Origin: Synchiropus splendidus
Taxonomy: Eukaryota; Chordata; Actinopteri; Syngnathiformes; Callionymidae
Reading direction: 5' to 3'
Assembly: GCF_027744825.2 (NCBI RefSeq)
Contig: NC_071334.1
Coordinates: 69,959,937-70,023,936 of the forward strand
DNA length: 64,000 nt
Part shown: positions 34,660-46,715 of the stretch, piece by piece
Numbering within the stretch: position 1 is the stretch's first letter
Layout of the letters: each line of letters begins with the position of its first letter
Notes under the pieces: model-generated
Database searches by the model: none
Seen by the model: only the letters and a program-made list of their open reading frames with translations
What the model was told of the DNA's origin: nothing
Translations under genes and position numbers: made by a program

Positions 34660-35370
34660 AGAAACACAGCCTCAATTGTTGCTCTGACTAAAGTTGCAGG
34701 TTTCAGCCATTTGCAGGTGTGAAGCCGTAACTCCATCAGGCACCATGTTTGCAGACTGGCAGGTCTAAAAGCCTAAATGTTGCATATCACAACTGTGTGA
34801 TTCTGCACCAAAAGGCTTCAACATTACTTGGCAGACGCATTAAAGTCGTGAGAATTAAGGTTGTTTTGATGAATTGTATTCTTATAGCAGTGTAATGCAG
34901 CGTGAGCTGTCCACCTGAGCTTTTTCTCAAATGGGTTCCACAGCTACAGCTGATTTCTTCGTGCCCTTGAAGGAGATTTCAAATTGCTGACTTGTACTGA
35001 AGATCATCTGAAAAGGAAGTGGAAGCCTAGTTGAAAACAATATTAATATTGAAGGGGTGCTTGAGAGAAAACTGAAGGAAATCAATATCTGGAAGGACAA
35101 GCAAATGGCCAGTGAGGGGAATGAATAAGGTATAATGCGAAGAGTTGAGTGGATCAAACCTCAGAGCTTCACTACCACCCTGCAGCCTGGGGTCAGACCT
35201 AAGGACGGGCTCAGACAGATTTGACAGTTTGTTTATCCCACCCTCAGATATATTTCATCATTTTTTGTGAGGCAAATCTTCAAAAAGTGACTCATGTTGA
35301 GAGCCATTGCTACCTGTAAACTGTTCGTTCAGTTTCTGGAATCATTAAGGACATGATGGTCAACGGTATT
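34660..35370. other. Unassigned sequence
   Basis: No recognised content. Confidence 0.35.
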
Positions 35371-35374
35371 CTTC

Positions 35375-35470
35375 AGTCTACTCTTTGTAGGGAGGAGGCA
35401 TTTCTAGTAGTGACCTTTGACTGAGTCTTCTCTCTGTGGGGAGGAGGTATTTCTAGTAGTGTACCTTTGA
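35375..35470 (+). repeat. Tandem duplication, about 49-bp unit
   Basis: gggaggaggcatttctagta and gggaggaggtatttctagta, each followed by a version of gtgacctttga, stand head to tail with a few substitutions. Confidence 0.85.
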
Positions 35471-35505
35471 TTTACATGCCATTTCTGCCATTCAAAAAAA
35501 GACAG

Positions 35506-35718
35506 GACATGGGTCGACGAGGCTTCATGAAACTGTCCTGATTTTCAGAGGCCACCAGATGGCACTGTCTGCTGTAAAATGTTTGGACTTGAACGACGCA
35601 GTCCATGAAACCTGACATCATTTCTGAACCAAGAGCACCACCTAGTGGCCTCTGAAAATTCGGACTCTGTTTCATCAGCGCTGCAATACTGTTTCATGAT
35701 ACCTCATCTACCCCTCGC
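35506..35718. mobile_element. Family A MITE, copy A9, both arms
   Basis: The left arm has gaggcttcatgaaactgtcc, tgattttcagaggccaccag and tggcactgtctgctg. The right arm has gagcaccacctagtggcctc, tgaaaattcg and gtttcatgatacctcatcta. CTCF-like cores are at 35552-35565 (plus, 14/14) and 35635-35648 (minus, 13/14), converging across about 80 bp. Flanking duplication is not recognisable. Confidence 0.85.
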
Positions 35719-35932
35719 TACTAGCCGACTGTTTTTAGAAACAAAGAAATATGTTTATATAATATGTTTTATATCTGTCCACTCCAGCAGCCCAACAGAA
35801 GAGATACTGTCGAGAACATTCTTAAGAATAACCTCAGAGGCTCTGAAGAAACTAGACATGCTGACATGTCTAGTCTTCCTTTTAGTTAGATTTAGAACAG
35901 ATAGACAAATGTGTGATTAATTTGCCATGAAG

Positions 35933-36423
35933 TGTCATGATTCTGCTTTTATTTTGGTCACGTGACTCCTGTTTTGCTCTCTCCCTCCTCTGTTCCTGTT
36001 CCTGTGGCACTCGGCTGGAGCCAGTCAACCCCTGATCACCTGAGTATAAAAACACCTGGACTCCAGCAGCGTGTGCCAGATCCACTCCTCTAGTTCCCTG
36101 TGGTAAAGTGGCTCTCCTTGTTTGTTCTCTGTCTGTGCTCTCGTTTGCTCATTTTTGTCTACACTCTTTGAAACCCTGGTGCCTGAGTTACAGTTTAGTT
36201 CCTCCCTCTGTTTCCGCATGTTTCCTGGTTTATTCTGTGGTTTTACCATCTCTGTTCATTGTGCTTTTGTCTCCGTTTCCAGATTCAAGTTTGTTTGACT
36301 CGCCCGGTTCTGTGACACTTTCTGTTGTGATTTTCTTGTTAATGATTAAAATATTGTTTTTGACTCGCTCCTGCGACTTTCACCACTGCACTTGGGTCCC
36401 ACTCCACGGCTTGAACCATAACA
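35933..36423 (+). mobile_element. Solo LTR related to the young LTR element
   Basis: Begins TGTCATGA and ends taaca. It shares with the 4431 LTR the ordered phrases ggcac(t/a)cggctggagcc, aaaacacctgg(a/g)ctccagc, gtgtgccagatc, cccggttc(t/g)gtgac, ctttctgtt and cacttgggtcc. A TATA box (tataaaa, 36045-36051) precedes the shared core by the expected distance. It is about 300 bp shorter and lacks the minisatellite. No 5-bp duplication is recognisable, so the ends may be off by a few bases or decayed. Confidence 0.75.
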
Positions 36424-37225
36424 TAAAAAGGGTTAAGTCCAACACATTTAATAGCAAAACTAACTAAATGCACTCCACTTCTAATCTCAAAAGGAGGATC
36501 TAAGAAATACAGAAATAAAACAAGAACACTGTTATAAATAACTGAGGGAGCTGGAAAAGACAAATGTAATACAAAAACACGAGATGGCGACAGAGTCCAA
36601 AAACCAAAACAGTCGAATGAGTCAAACAAGCGTCCGTGAGGGTCCGGGAAAGTGAAGCAAGTCCACAGAACTGGGTGGGTGAGGAACCAGGAAGTCAGGC
36701 ACAGACACACTGGAAAACAAGAGAGATCATTCAGCAAAAACTCAAACGGGAAGCGCATGACAAAATGTCCATGGTCCAGAGATGAATCACTCAGGATGTC
36801 GAGATGAACACAGAGGGTCATATCAGAGTGAACACATGTGGCAAACTGACCCCGCTGGTCTTCTGACCGGCGTTTAAGTGTTGCACGGGAAGATTGCGGG
36901 ATCAAGTTGTGGTGCGTGTGTGTGTCTGTGGCGGGAAGAAGAGACCCCCAATCCTCAAAGAGAGGAGGCAAAAGAGGCGGGAGCAGGTAGCAGTCCAAAC
37001 CAAAATGAGCAGATGGAGGGGGTTCATGGCATTGACTCACCTTTAGCGTGATTAATTGAGATGAAAAATGTTGGTCCACTGACAGACCTGAAAAATAAGC
37101 CACTAACTTTTCCTCTTCTCCTGCCTTCCATGTACCACGTGCTCCTCTCAAGCCTTGTGTCATTTCTCTCTGTCTCTCCGTCAGGGAGCAGGAGCAGGAC
37201 CTTGGCGAGAGCAGGTCATTCAATC
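36424..37225 (-). other. LTR-like stretch with a 294-codon open frame, function not supported
   Basis: The minus strand holds a 294-codon open frame (36339-37223), rich in Phe, Leu, Ser and His, without any recognised domain. It overlaps the solo LTR at its end. The DNA on that strand has the pyrimidine-rich tg/ctt texture of a fish LTR R-U5 region, with gctattaaatgtgttggact as a possible polyadenylation region. I favour an old LTR of another family in reverse orientation over a gene, but I cannot place its ends. Confidence 0.3.
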
Positions 37226-37239
37226 AGACTCCTGGCTTG

Positions 37240-38375
37240 CTTCGCTGTTTTACTGCCGCAGTAAAATATTTGAAGGTTAGCGCCGCGGAACAAGACTGAG
37301 CAAGCTACAGAGATCTGAATAACAGAATCAAAACAGCAGCTGTGAGGTGAGCTGCTGCACGAACGGCTCTGGGAGAAATACATCTCTCCCACCGTGTCGT
37401 CATTTCTCTTCAGCAGGGAAATAGCTTCTGTTGAGGTAGAATAACATGCTGTTTTCTGCTGCTGCTCTGAGAAACGCGAGCTTTAATCTCAATATGTTTC
37501 ATTCATGCTGATAAAGGGGGGAAGATTCATGAGTGGAGAGTCTTGTTTGTCGAGCTGATGCGTATATTGTCGATCCAGAAGCAGATATTTCCAAATGGAA
37601 GTAGCTGAGTGGATGTGAGGTGTGGTGTGCAGGGCCGATCGCTGGGTTCATAGCAAACCAGATCGCTTATGAGGACATGTGAAAGCTTCCTCGCCGTCAT
37701 GAGTAGACGATCACACGTCGTATTTTGCAGACAAATGATCCTTAATATTGAACGTGAAATGTCGCCAAGATTAACGACTCCATTTCCACCACTCTGGATA
37801 TTTTTCTGCTCGTGATGGATGTGTTTATTGGCCAGACACTGACCTCGTTTTCCAGCGTGACATCATGAATTGGACCACACCACATCACCCTTCAGTTTCG
37901 ATTGTGAGGTCAATATGTTTGCTCCGTATGTCTGCAGTCAAATGTTTAGGAATGACTCAATCTCACGTACAACTCCCCGGTTATAGCGAACTCCCCAGAC
38001 TATATTCTGCTTATCTCTGGAAGCCGCATTTTGTAACAGTTTAAATCACTAAACGGATTTTCAGAATATTGTACCAACCATACTTGAGTCACCTACAAAC
38101 TGTCACCAAGCGCTGGCAGGAGTATTCACAAGGCCCCAGCACTCAACAAGATTCATAGCTCCTCGCATTCACACACTCACTTGGCTGTCATTTTAGCAAT
38201 TCAAGGAATCCAGCGTGATTCCCCTTGAGTCTGACAGCAACATCTTCTGAGAGCAAGTGCATGCAGCAGATCAAAATGAACGCCATGAAACTCTCATATT
38301 TGAATATCAAATTCAGTCCTCGAAGACAAATGAAGGAATTTCACATCTGAGTTGAGCTGATATTATCTACAGTAC
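37240..38375. other. Unassigned sequence
   Basis: No recognised gene or repeat. Confidence 0.4.
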
Positions 38376-38377
38376 AT

Positions 38378-38860
38378 CGGGGTTGGCAACCTTTAACATT
38401 CAAAGAGCCGTTTCGACTCGCTTTCCATGGAAAAGACAACTCTGGGAGCCGCAGACATATTTATTCGTCTTATTATCATTTATCTTTTGGATTATGAAAT
38501 GCATGCAGTCCATCCACGTTTCAGAAAATTACATTTTATTTACTGTATGAACACATTTTGAACTCTTAAAAAAAAATCTCTTTCAAATGAATTAAAAAGC
38601 TGAGCTTAAATTAACCATCGAGCAAACAAAAGTGTCGTGAGCCATCATCCTTTCGACTTTTGGAGGGTGTAGCGGAGCCTTGACCTGAATTTAAAAACCC
38701 AGTGGAAAAAAAGAACAACATTTCACTGAACAATGAAAATAAATATTTACAAAAAAAACTGCTGAATATTTATTTTACCTTGTTAAAGGGACTTAAGGGC
38801 TGTAGGAAGTCTCTTTCATCCATTGGCACCTCGCCCTTCAGTCAAGTCCACCCCACCCCA
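38378..38860 (+). mobile_element. hAT-type transposon end fragment
   Basis: cggggttggcaacctttaac followed by attcaaagagccgttt is close to a well-known hAT terminal sequence (caggggtcggcaacct... aaagagcc). The opposite end was not found, so the right limit is approximate. No transposase is visible. Confidence 0.5.
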
Positions 38861-39017
38861 GCCCACCACCATATATATATATTAAAAAAAAAAAAAACAG
38901 AGAGAAACAGAGAGTGATGTTTTGTCACTCACTGAATGAATGACAGCAAAACACTAGTTCTGACAAACTTATTGGATAAAAACAACACTGGGATATACTA
39001 CGACATGAATGTGATTA

Positions 39018-39022
39018 TTATA

Positions 39023-39056
<34 letters not shown>

Positions 39057-39057
39057 T
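39018..39057 (+). repeat. (TA)n followed by T18
   Basis: About eleven TA units run into a stretch of eighteen or so T. Confidence 0.95.
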
Positions 39058-39253
39058 GAGAAAATACATGATAGATGAAATTCATTTTTGTCATAAATAT
39101 GCGCATGCTGTCTGCTTATGTTAGGCTAGCAGAGAAGGCCTCGCTGGCCCTGACGGCCCACCACTACTTTCATCTTCATGCAGGACTGTAAGCTGCCGTC
39201 TGAGCGGCACAGCAGCCGTTAGATCCCAACATTAACTCAGATGTGAAGCGAAA

Positions 39254-39570
39254 ACATGTGCGTTATCAAACACATGGCGAGTCCCGGACTGCTGCGCTGC
39301 GCTCCTGTTCCCCAGCACCAGTCTCCTGCAGCTGCGGGCGCACACCTCAAGTGTTCTGGGATTTTGAACCCCAACCCTTTACTGCGCCGCATCTATCATG
39401 TCTGTGTGGAGTCGCGCTGTACACGTAGTTTCTGCCATCTAGCGCCGAGTCACCTGAGAAGAGGAGCTCACCCGTGCAGAAAGCTTCTGGAGAAAAGGTG
39501 CAGCGCGTCAGGCGGGATCACGTCCACGGCCAAAACCCCAGGCAGCCCCTTATTTTCCCAAGCCAGAGCC
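39254..39570 (+). repeat. Family G, copy G2
   Basis: cacatggcgagtcccggact, ccagcaccagtctcctgcag, gccgcatctatcatg, tgtggagtcgcgctgtacac and ggcgggatcacgtccacggc match G1 and G3. A central deletion (about 50 bp relative to G1) breaks the shared frame. Confidence 0.65.
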
Positions 39571-39612
39571 ACAACATAAGGATGAGAGGAGCTTCATCAG
39601 ATAACTTGATGC

Positions 39613-39620
39613 ATATTAAC
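39613..39620. repeat. 8-bp target-site duplication of the hAT element, left
   Basis: ATATTAAC, repeated exactly at 40945-40952. Confidence 0.92.
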
Positions 39621-40944
39621 TAGGGCTGTCGACGTTAACGCGTTAATCTACGAGATTAATGTGACTGTGATTAACTAATTAAAATAATTTGACGGCGTTA
39701 ACATAATTTATGTCACTGCGCATGCGCGACTCCTGACACCGAAGCCGGAAACTTTTGGACATCCGGGTCTTGGTTTTGCGTCTAATCTACTGCCGCTAAC
39801 ACCAGATTGGATGCGATGGAGAACGTTGGAAGAGGATGGAACGTTTTTTTTTTTCAAAACGCTGAGTGACGGAACAACAGACCGCTCTGAAGTTGTGTGC
39901 TCAATGTGTAAGTCTGAGTTCCGCTACCACCGTAGTACGTCCACGCTACGATATCATTCGAAAGCGAAACACCCAACGGAAAGCACCGCATCTTCTGCCA
40001 GCCGCCGGACAACGCTCCCCGAGTACAGTCGGTCAATCTCCAAACCTGTGAAAGAAAAAATCACGAATGCTTTGGCGGTTTGGGTTGCCGCGATTGTCGG
40101 CCAGTTAACATTGTGGAGGATGCTGATCTACCCTGCGCTGCTCACATTTTGCAACGGACAGTCACCGTCGCCCTAAAAGACTGCGGTTTTGAAAACGTCC
40201 TCGCTAAAAGTCGGAAAATAGTTGGACATTTCAAACACAGCCCATCAAATGCTCGTGATTTAAGAGCACAACAGACTGCACACGGACAGCAGGTTTCACT
40301 GTCAGGCCACACTGTCCAAAAGAAAAGAGCAGCATTGACTCCAGAAGATGTAAATAAGCTTGTGTGTCTCAGTAACTGGCTGCAAGAGAAGCAAAGTTAA
40401 GCCTAATTCAGTGAAGAAAGCAAAAGAGATTTTCCTAGTTTAAAGTGTTAAAGTTAAAGTGTTTTTGCACTATACCAATAACAATGTGAATGTTTAAGTT
40501 CATTTTGGGCACTTGATATACTGTTAGGTCACTTTATGGTCTTTTTGTGGCAATATAGTTGTTCATTGTTTGAGATACCAGTGGATGTGTTGTGATGGGT
40601 AAGCTGCGTCATTTCATAGAAGAAGCAGATTTGTCTGTTCTTGGTTTTCTTTAGTTTTATTTATTTATTTATTCAATTTTATTTTGATGTTTTTTGGCCA
40701 TAGCATTGGTTTGTAAGCTAACAGCCCTTGTGATTTGTATTTGCCCTAATAAAAGAAAACTAAATAAAAAAAATTACAAATTACTTGACTGGTTTACTAA
40801 TCTCTTTCAATCTACATATCTTAATAGTTTTGTGTTTGCCTGAATACACAGACTTTCAACCTTTAATCGCGATTAATCGCGATTAATTAATTAAGGAAAA
40901 TGAGATTAATTAGTTAATTTTTTTTTAATCTATTGACAGCCCTA
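39621..40944 (+). mobile_element. ZBED-type hAT transposon, internally deleted, 1324 bp
   Basis: TAGGGCTGTC at the left and GACAGCCCTA at the right are perfect 10-bp inverted ends inside perfect 8-bp duplications (ATATTAAC). The subterminal regions are rich in the gttaacgcgttaat and cgattaatcgcgattaat motifs typical of this hAT group. The interior carries only the two ends of a transposase gene. Young-looking ends with a broken gene suggest mobilisation by a full-length relative. Confidence 0.92.
39817..40400 (+). pseudogene. hAT transposase remnant: BED zinc finger, helix block and C-terminus
   Basis: I place the start at ATGGAGAAC (39817). A frameshift occurs in the T-run at 39843-39853, after which TLSDGTTDRSEVVCSMCKSEF and LRYHSKAKHP form the C-x2-C ... 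H-x4-H BED finger. The frame goes on through PEYSRSISKPVKEKITNALAVWVA. A second shift near 40080 leads to HILQRTVTVALKDCGFENVL, then KSRKIVGHFKHSPSNARDL, the DNA-binding/RNase-H border of this family. It then jumps to LTPEDVNKLVCLSNWL near the normal C-terminus. The catalytic core and most of the dimerisation domain are deleted. Inactive, but the ends could still be recognised in trans. Confidence 0.85.
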
Positions 40945-40952
40945 ATATTAAC

Positions 40953-42090
40953 ACATAATTATTGAAGAGTCAACGATTGTGTTATTAGTCCCAGCCACCG
41001 CAATAGCATGTCATGTTAAACGTACAGCATCTCCAAAGCCTCTCAGTGAAGGACTCAGAGGTGTGAGAACTGCAGCACAGATCTCATTGCGTTGCAGGAA
41101 ATATTGTTAAAAGTGGGACAAGCACCATGAGGATTCCACATGTCTGACTAAAATGATCACGACGGCGTGCCAGGCAGACATCGCGCTTGCAAGTACAGCA
41201 CTTCCAGGGAGATCAAGAGTGCTGCTGCATGAGGGGGAGAATGAGAATGAAGTGACAAAGGTGTTCATTAAACCCAAGCTAATCGATGAAGACAAGCGGA
41301 ACACAACACATGTTTGACAGGATTTAAACAATAGAATTGTGTCCAACGTGTCACTTAAACCAGGCAGCATGAGGGGATCGCAGGCTGGGACTTCATTGTC
41401 TTGTGGCTGGTGCCCAATGATGGGCAGACAGTTGAGAAGGTGTGCGACAAGATCTGGCGCTTTCACGAGATATGGGTGGAAATATTTCTAGGCTGACAAC
41501 TGCAGAGATTCACTTATTATGATTAGACTTGTGTTTCTTTGTTAGATCACTTGTTGACTGGCTGTGTTCCGTTACGGTTTCTGGTTCTTCTTCTTCTTCT
41601 ACATTGTACATACATTATTTTTAACATGGCATTTGCACTATTTTCTGTCACCTACATGTCTGTAGGACCCTCCAGTGAGAGAACTTTCGACCGTCTCTAT
41701 TCAGTCAGTCAGTTAAAGAGATGAAAACATGGAGTGAGCCGCTATGACGTGACGCTCTAACTGGTCGTTTTCTTTTCACATACTTGATGGAAATGGTGTT
41801 TATTGAACGCCAAGGTCTTGAGGCTTGTTGTCCAGACCATTCATTAGTGAGGACGAGCATCTGGGTCATTTGTCTCCAGTGCAAAAACAAGTCCGCGAGG
41901 GGTGGAGGAGGGCTGCAGACACGCTCTTAAGGTTGGTTTATGCTGGTCAACACATCTTTGGGCTTTCACTCAATCGAAAGAGCCAATGTGGCGCCAAAAC
42001 AAGTGAGGCAGACAAATACGAGTACATTGATCCCACTGATGCAGCAGACACGTGGCAGCTAGGATGAGAACAACAACAACAAACATGGAG
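40953..42090. other. Unassigned sequence
   Basis: No recognised gene or repeat. A 119-codon minus frame at 41107-41466 shows no family features. Confidence 0.35.
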
Positions 42091-42094
42091 GAAT

Positions 42095-42146
42095 CCTCCC
42101 TGAACCAAAGCAAACAAAAGCAGCTGTTTGCTTTGGTTCAGGGAGG
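42095..42146. other. Perfect 22-bp inverted repeat with 8-nt loop
   Basis: The left arm (42095-42116, cctccctgaaccaaagcaaa plus ca) is the exact reverse complement of 42125-42146. The loop is aaagcagc. A transcript would fold into a stable stem. It is shorter than typical microRNA precursors, and a template-switch origin would also give this. No homology recognised. Confidence 0.9.
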
Positions 42147-42169
42147 TTTTTCACTACACAATGACCAGG

Positions 42170-42470
42170 GTTTCCACCACTCTGGATGGACTTGAAAGTC
42201 TGATAAAAATTGAAATTCTTATACAAATTTTTTCAAGACATTAAAAGAGCTTTACTTTAAATATGGTGGCATAAAAACTTGAATATAGCCACCATGGTGG
42301 TTTATTGTGCTATTGTCAAACCGATGAAAAATAAAAGATTTTGTTATTTAAATGTATGTTTGGGTCCATCATTTCATTCAGTAATATACCAAATTCATTC
42401 AAATTGAAAAATGTGGCTTCTTGTGGCAAATATGATTCTGATACCATTAAACATTTTTTTCGAATCCCAT

Positions 42471-42506
<36 letters not shown>

Positions 42507-43855
42507 GATCTATTGGCTTTTGTGAAGCATAAAAAGCTAGAAAAATAAATAAACAAAATTAAGAGGGTTTTCCATCATTACCAATATTATTTGCAAAAAC
42601 AAACAATGTAGTTCAGTATATGACTGTCATTAATTCAAAAATTTATCTCACAAAAGCTGAGTGAACCCGTGATTAATGGCAAATGAATCACACATTTTGC
42701 ATCTGTTCCAAATGTTATTGAAAGGACCAACACCAGACTCAACACCAGAGTGGCCAACATGGCCGATTCATGTAATGATAATAGCAATAATGACAATAAT
42801 GACGATGATGATGAAGTGAAAGGGGTGACCTTTCCAACTCACAATGACCTTCCTAAGTTTGGACAGGACCATCTAGATGCCGCATAAATAGTATAACAAT
42901 AAAATAAGAAACTAGACTTAAGGTTCAAGTATTATAGTGTTATAGATGTGCAGCAGCTTCAGGCTCGACGAGAGAGTCGAGTTAGGTGTGGGTGAGCTGA
43001 GGCGGAGGAACAATGAGAAGTTGTTAAAAAGTGCTGAAGATCACTAACAGTTTCATTCCATCAGATCTCAGACCTCAGGCGTAAGTGGTGTAGGAGGTGC
43101 TCTGCATCACAATGAGACTCCAGGTGTCGTCCCACACCCTGCTGCTCTCTGACTGATGTTAAAAGGGTCGAAAGACTTTTCGCTACAATCTATTGCCAAG
43201 AACCATTAGGCTGTTTTGCCATCACATCCATGAGTGAAACATCTCCACACATCAGAGACATGACAGGAGCGTCACAGGATAGGACATTTTTTCATCACGC
43301 AGCGGCAGAAGGGAGCCGCTTTCCTCTGCTATAAACAAGTGGGTGACTCACACGCACACAGGTGGACAGGAGACAGTGAACACAGTGATTATTTCCACTC
43401 ATTTTTCATGCAGCACACAGACACTAATACGCCGTTCATTAAGAGGGAAGTAGGGTGGAACATTGGTGCTCAAAGGACAACAAATGAATTGCTTTAGAAC
43501 GACAGAATGGCCGCCACAACCCGAAACTAAAATGTTTCTTTTTTACCAACAGAAAGAGATCATTTGTCCCTGAGATGAAGTGATGATTGTGGGGTCAGTT
43601 GAGGCAGTTGTACTGATCTGAAATCATTACCGACACCACTGCATTTGCTGCAGACATTGATCTGAACCAGAGAGGAACTCGTCTGCATTTAGATGATCCT
43701 CACTGCACTGTAGTTTTCCATTTCCACCAGAAGCTGAGCTGATCTTAGTGGTAGTTCTCCACTCGTTCACCCAAGGACGGCCGCATTGCAAGATACTTGG
43801 TTACAGGCTGTAGTACTGTCGTATACAGTACCTGCCGAATGAGGCCTATTGATAT
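42170..43855. other. Unassigned sequence, with a (TA)n run
   Basis: An uninterrupted TA run of about 32 bp lies at 42474-42505. A loose aat/gat trinucleotide stretch is at about 42776-42812. Nothing else recognised. Confidence 0.4.
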
Positions 43856-43861
43856 TCAGTC

Positions 43862-44020
43862 GTGATGGGTAGATGAGGTATCATCAAACGCTGTCCTAAT
43901 TTTCATAGGGCACTAGATGGCGCTCTTGGTTTAGAAATGATGTGAGGTTTTGTTGAATTAGTTTTCCGACAGACAGCACATCCGGTGGCATCTGAAAATC
44001 AGCACACTGTGTCATGGAAC
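43862..44020. mobile_element. Family A MITE, copy A10
   Basis: Starts gtgatgggtagatgaggtat, the most consensus-like left end in the window. CTCF-like core on plus at 43910-43923 (GCACTAGATGGCGC, 13/14). The right arm is mutated (gcacatccggtggcatctga), and its end is not clear. Confidence 0.75.
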
Positions 44021-44092
44021 CACGTCAACCCTTCAATACCGTGTTAGGAAATCTCTTTGCACTCGTGTCGATTCACATCACGTTTTACTACC

Positions 44093-44205
44093 CATCCTCA
44101 CTCCCACGCCGTCATATATTGTCGTTGGCAAGTTGCCTTTTGTCTCCGATACTAGAGGCAGCCTTCAGCGTCGCATATTGACACATTAACATATTGACAC
44201 ATAAC
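44093..44205 (-). repeat. Family B arm, minus orientation
   Basis: catcctcactcccac, then tatattgtcgttggcaag, then ctccgatact and ggcagccttcagcgtcgcat. It matches the left arms at 9755 and 54300. Confidence 0.6.
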
Positions 44206-44209
44206 TAGA

Positions 44210-46510
44210 TGGACTCTGTCCTCGGACCCTGTCTCACAACGTCCGGGTCCGGCCGTGACGTTTCGGTGCTAAAAGTCTTTTCATTTGTGGTAGCGATGGC
44301 AGTGGTGGTTTTCCTTCTCTAAAGTGTGGGGAGGGAACTGTGAGGTGAGCGGAGCGGACATGCTGCTCGCGGGAATGAAGGAGATGAGTTGAATAAATGC
44401 ACAAATTGATGAACTCATAATTTCCATTAGCCATATTAGCAATGCCTGTTTCATCTGCAAACAAGAAGTTTCCTGTATCTTCTGCTTAGCTCCATCCAAA
44501 CGTCCCACAGCGTGGATTCAACCTTTCTCTTTTTTCACCTCAGATTGCCAGGCTAAATCCAGCATCCAGCACCTCATCTTGCCAGGATTGGGGTTTAGAC
44601 GAGCTGCGTAAATGCGACTCGCCGCGTAAATGCGACTCGCCGCTGTGATCTACCTGAGTGAATACCTGAGTGGGAAAATCCTGCCACAATTAAATGCAAT
44701 ATGGCTGCGCTTTGCATGATAAGTGTGGAAAAATATGACTATTTGCTGGGGTTAATAAGACAAAGGAGAGGACTTGAGGATAGCAAGGAGGCAGCTGGGG
44801 GAGCCCAGATAACAGGGATCCAGACAGACACAGGAGGTAAAGAAGCAGCCAGCGCTCGGCTCGTCTTCTCACCTGCCTCTGATAAAACAAACGATTCTGC
44901 TGGCTGCTCACACTGTGTTGCCTTCTCTGAAGCAAAATGTCAACGGCCTGTCGCTTTGATAGCCGTCTGGGATTATGAAGTGACGTCCCGGATTATTGCG
45001 CTCAGTGATGGGCGACGTTGATAGTGTGATTATTGAGTTTGGAGGCTTGAAGGAAAGCTCAACTTCAACACGCAACCTGTCTACTGCTGATCCTTGTGTC
45101 TCATGCTGTGATGAATATTTTGACTCAAGAAAATACGGAAGGCATTTGTAGATATTCCACTGCGTAGTCATCCTCCTGTTCTGATGTTTCAGCTGCTGTC
45201 CTCACCTCATTTAAAGTTTCAATATTCATAACATTGTATTTGAAATGGCCACAGGAACTCGGGGTAGTCATTTCCTCATGCAAATGACTCTATTGCGGCA
45301 AATAAACAGGAGATCTGATTATGGCTGCAAGAAATGCACACTGCTGAGGTCACAGTTTTTAGTGAGGCGCACTGAAATATTGTGCCACTGTCCGGACCTC
45401 CTTGTACTACTCGCAGTCATGTGGTGTATTTACATATAAATGGCATGTCCATTTTCTTATCAGGAAATCCTCCCATAATTTGTTTTACAAAAACAATTTA
45501 TTTCCCATGTCTGAGTAAACTCATTATTTTGGGTCATATTTCACATTCACAACCACAAAAATATTCATGACAATCACAGTCACACCCACACAGCTGATCA
45601 GACAGCCAGAGATTTACTCAGAACGTGGCTGTCAGTAACTAATAGAACACCACCATGAGCGTAAAATAGATAGCATGTTCTCCCAGCTCACCAGCAGCGC
45701 ACAGTCAATCGAGCTACAAGAAGTTCACTCCATGACAAGGGGTGGTGCCGTGAGCTCTTCAGTCCTTCCGGATGCTATGACCCTAAGGGAAGAGCAATCG
45801 AAGCTGACAGGTAGCAAGGCGCCATTTCAGACTGTGATCGTGCTGACTGAATAACTAGTTTCACTTCAGAGGTCCAGAATCATCAGCACGTCGGATCGAT
45901 GGTTCAGCACCGTCGATATCACCAGGTTTTGGAACTCGCAAGTTTCTGAATAAAAATAAATATTCAAAAATATCAACAATTCTTTGTATGCGCTTAATTT
46001 TCTCATGTTGGTAGAATGAAGCTTGAATCTGTTTTTGCCTTCATAGATGAAAAGACTGCCGAGTGTGTCCATACGTGTCTCCCATACGTTGAGGGGACAA
46101 TAGTTGATTAAGTCATCATTGAGGACATGGTAAGTCGAGCATCTGCAGATTTCCTCCCGCGTCGGTCACTGTGGCTGCATCTTACTTTCCTCTCCCTCAC
46201 ACCCTGACGTGTTTTGGGAACCTCATGATAAACAACACCCTGTCGTCTTCACATATGTGTGAAGCTGTAGTCCCTGCGTGATGGATGAGTTTCCACAAAT
46301 AGACCGACGTCCCACAGAACACAATTGATCGGCTCACTTAGACCTGTTTACTGTTTGCTTCAGTGTTGTCATCCCAAATATGCATCTGCTGTTCCATTAT
46401 CCAGTGAGTCACGACTCATCTCACTGGGCTGTAATTTAGTTTGAAACAATCTGTTCTGATCCCTTCACCTGCTTTCATTTTTACACGCCCCTCATGTTAG
46501 CCTCATCTTT
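44210..46510. other. Unassigned sequence
   Basis: Apart from a 19-bp tandem duplication (gcgtaaatgcgactcgccgc) near 44607-44643, nothing is recognised. Confidence 0.4.
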
Positions 46511-46514
46511 TATT

Positions 46515-46715
46515 CATCAGAAATGGAAGCGCCGGACAAAAAGACCAGGTGTAGTCAACCACTGTGGTTTATGGATGCAATAAAAGAGGATACGAGGAGG
46601 AGGATGGGCGTGGCCCAGGGGGAGGAGCAAGATAGGTCGGGATGCCGGCGACTGGCTGGCTGTGGCGACCCTTTATGGAAAGCCAAGTCTGTCAACAGTG
46701 AGTTAGCCAAAGCCA
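46515..46715 (+). pseudogene. RTE-like LINE ORF C-terminal scrap
   Basis: Reading WFMDAIKEDTRRRMGVAQGE, then EQDRSGCRRLAGCGDPLWKAK. This fits the C-terminal pattern W.DaikEDmr.vGv...da.DR..WR....GdP found in fish RTE-type LINEs. It is short, with no intact upstream part. It is a remnant rather than a gene; the family is assigned by pattern memory. Confidence 0.6.

Noticed and set aside
36339..37223. 294-codon minus-strand frame as a host gene
   Set aside because: No domain, low-complexity Phe/Leu/Ser composition, overlaps a solo LTR, and the DNA has LTR-like texture. Kept only as a low-confidence feature.
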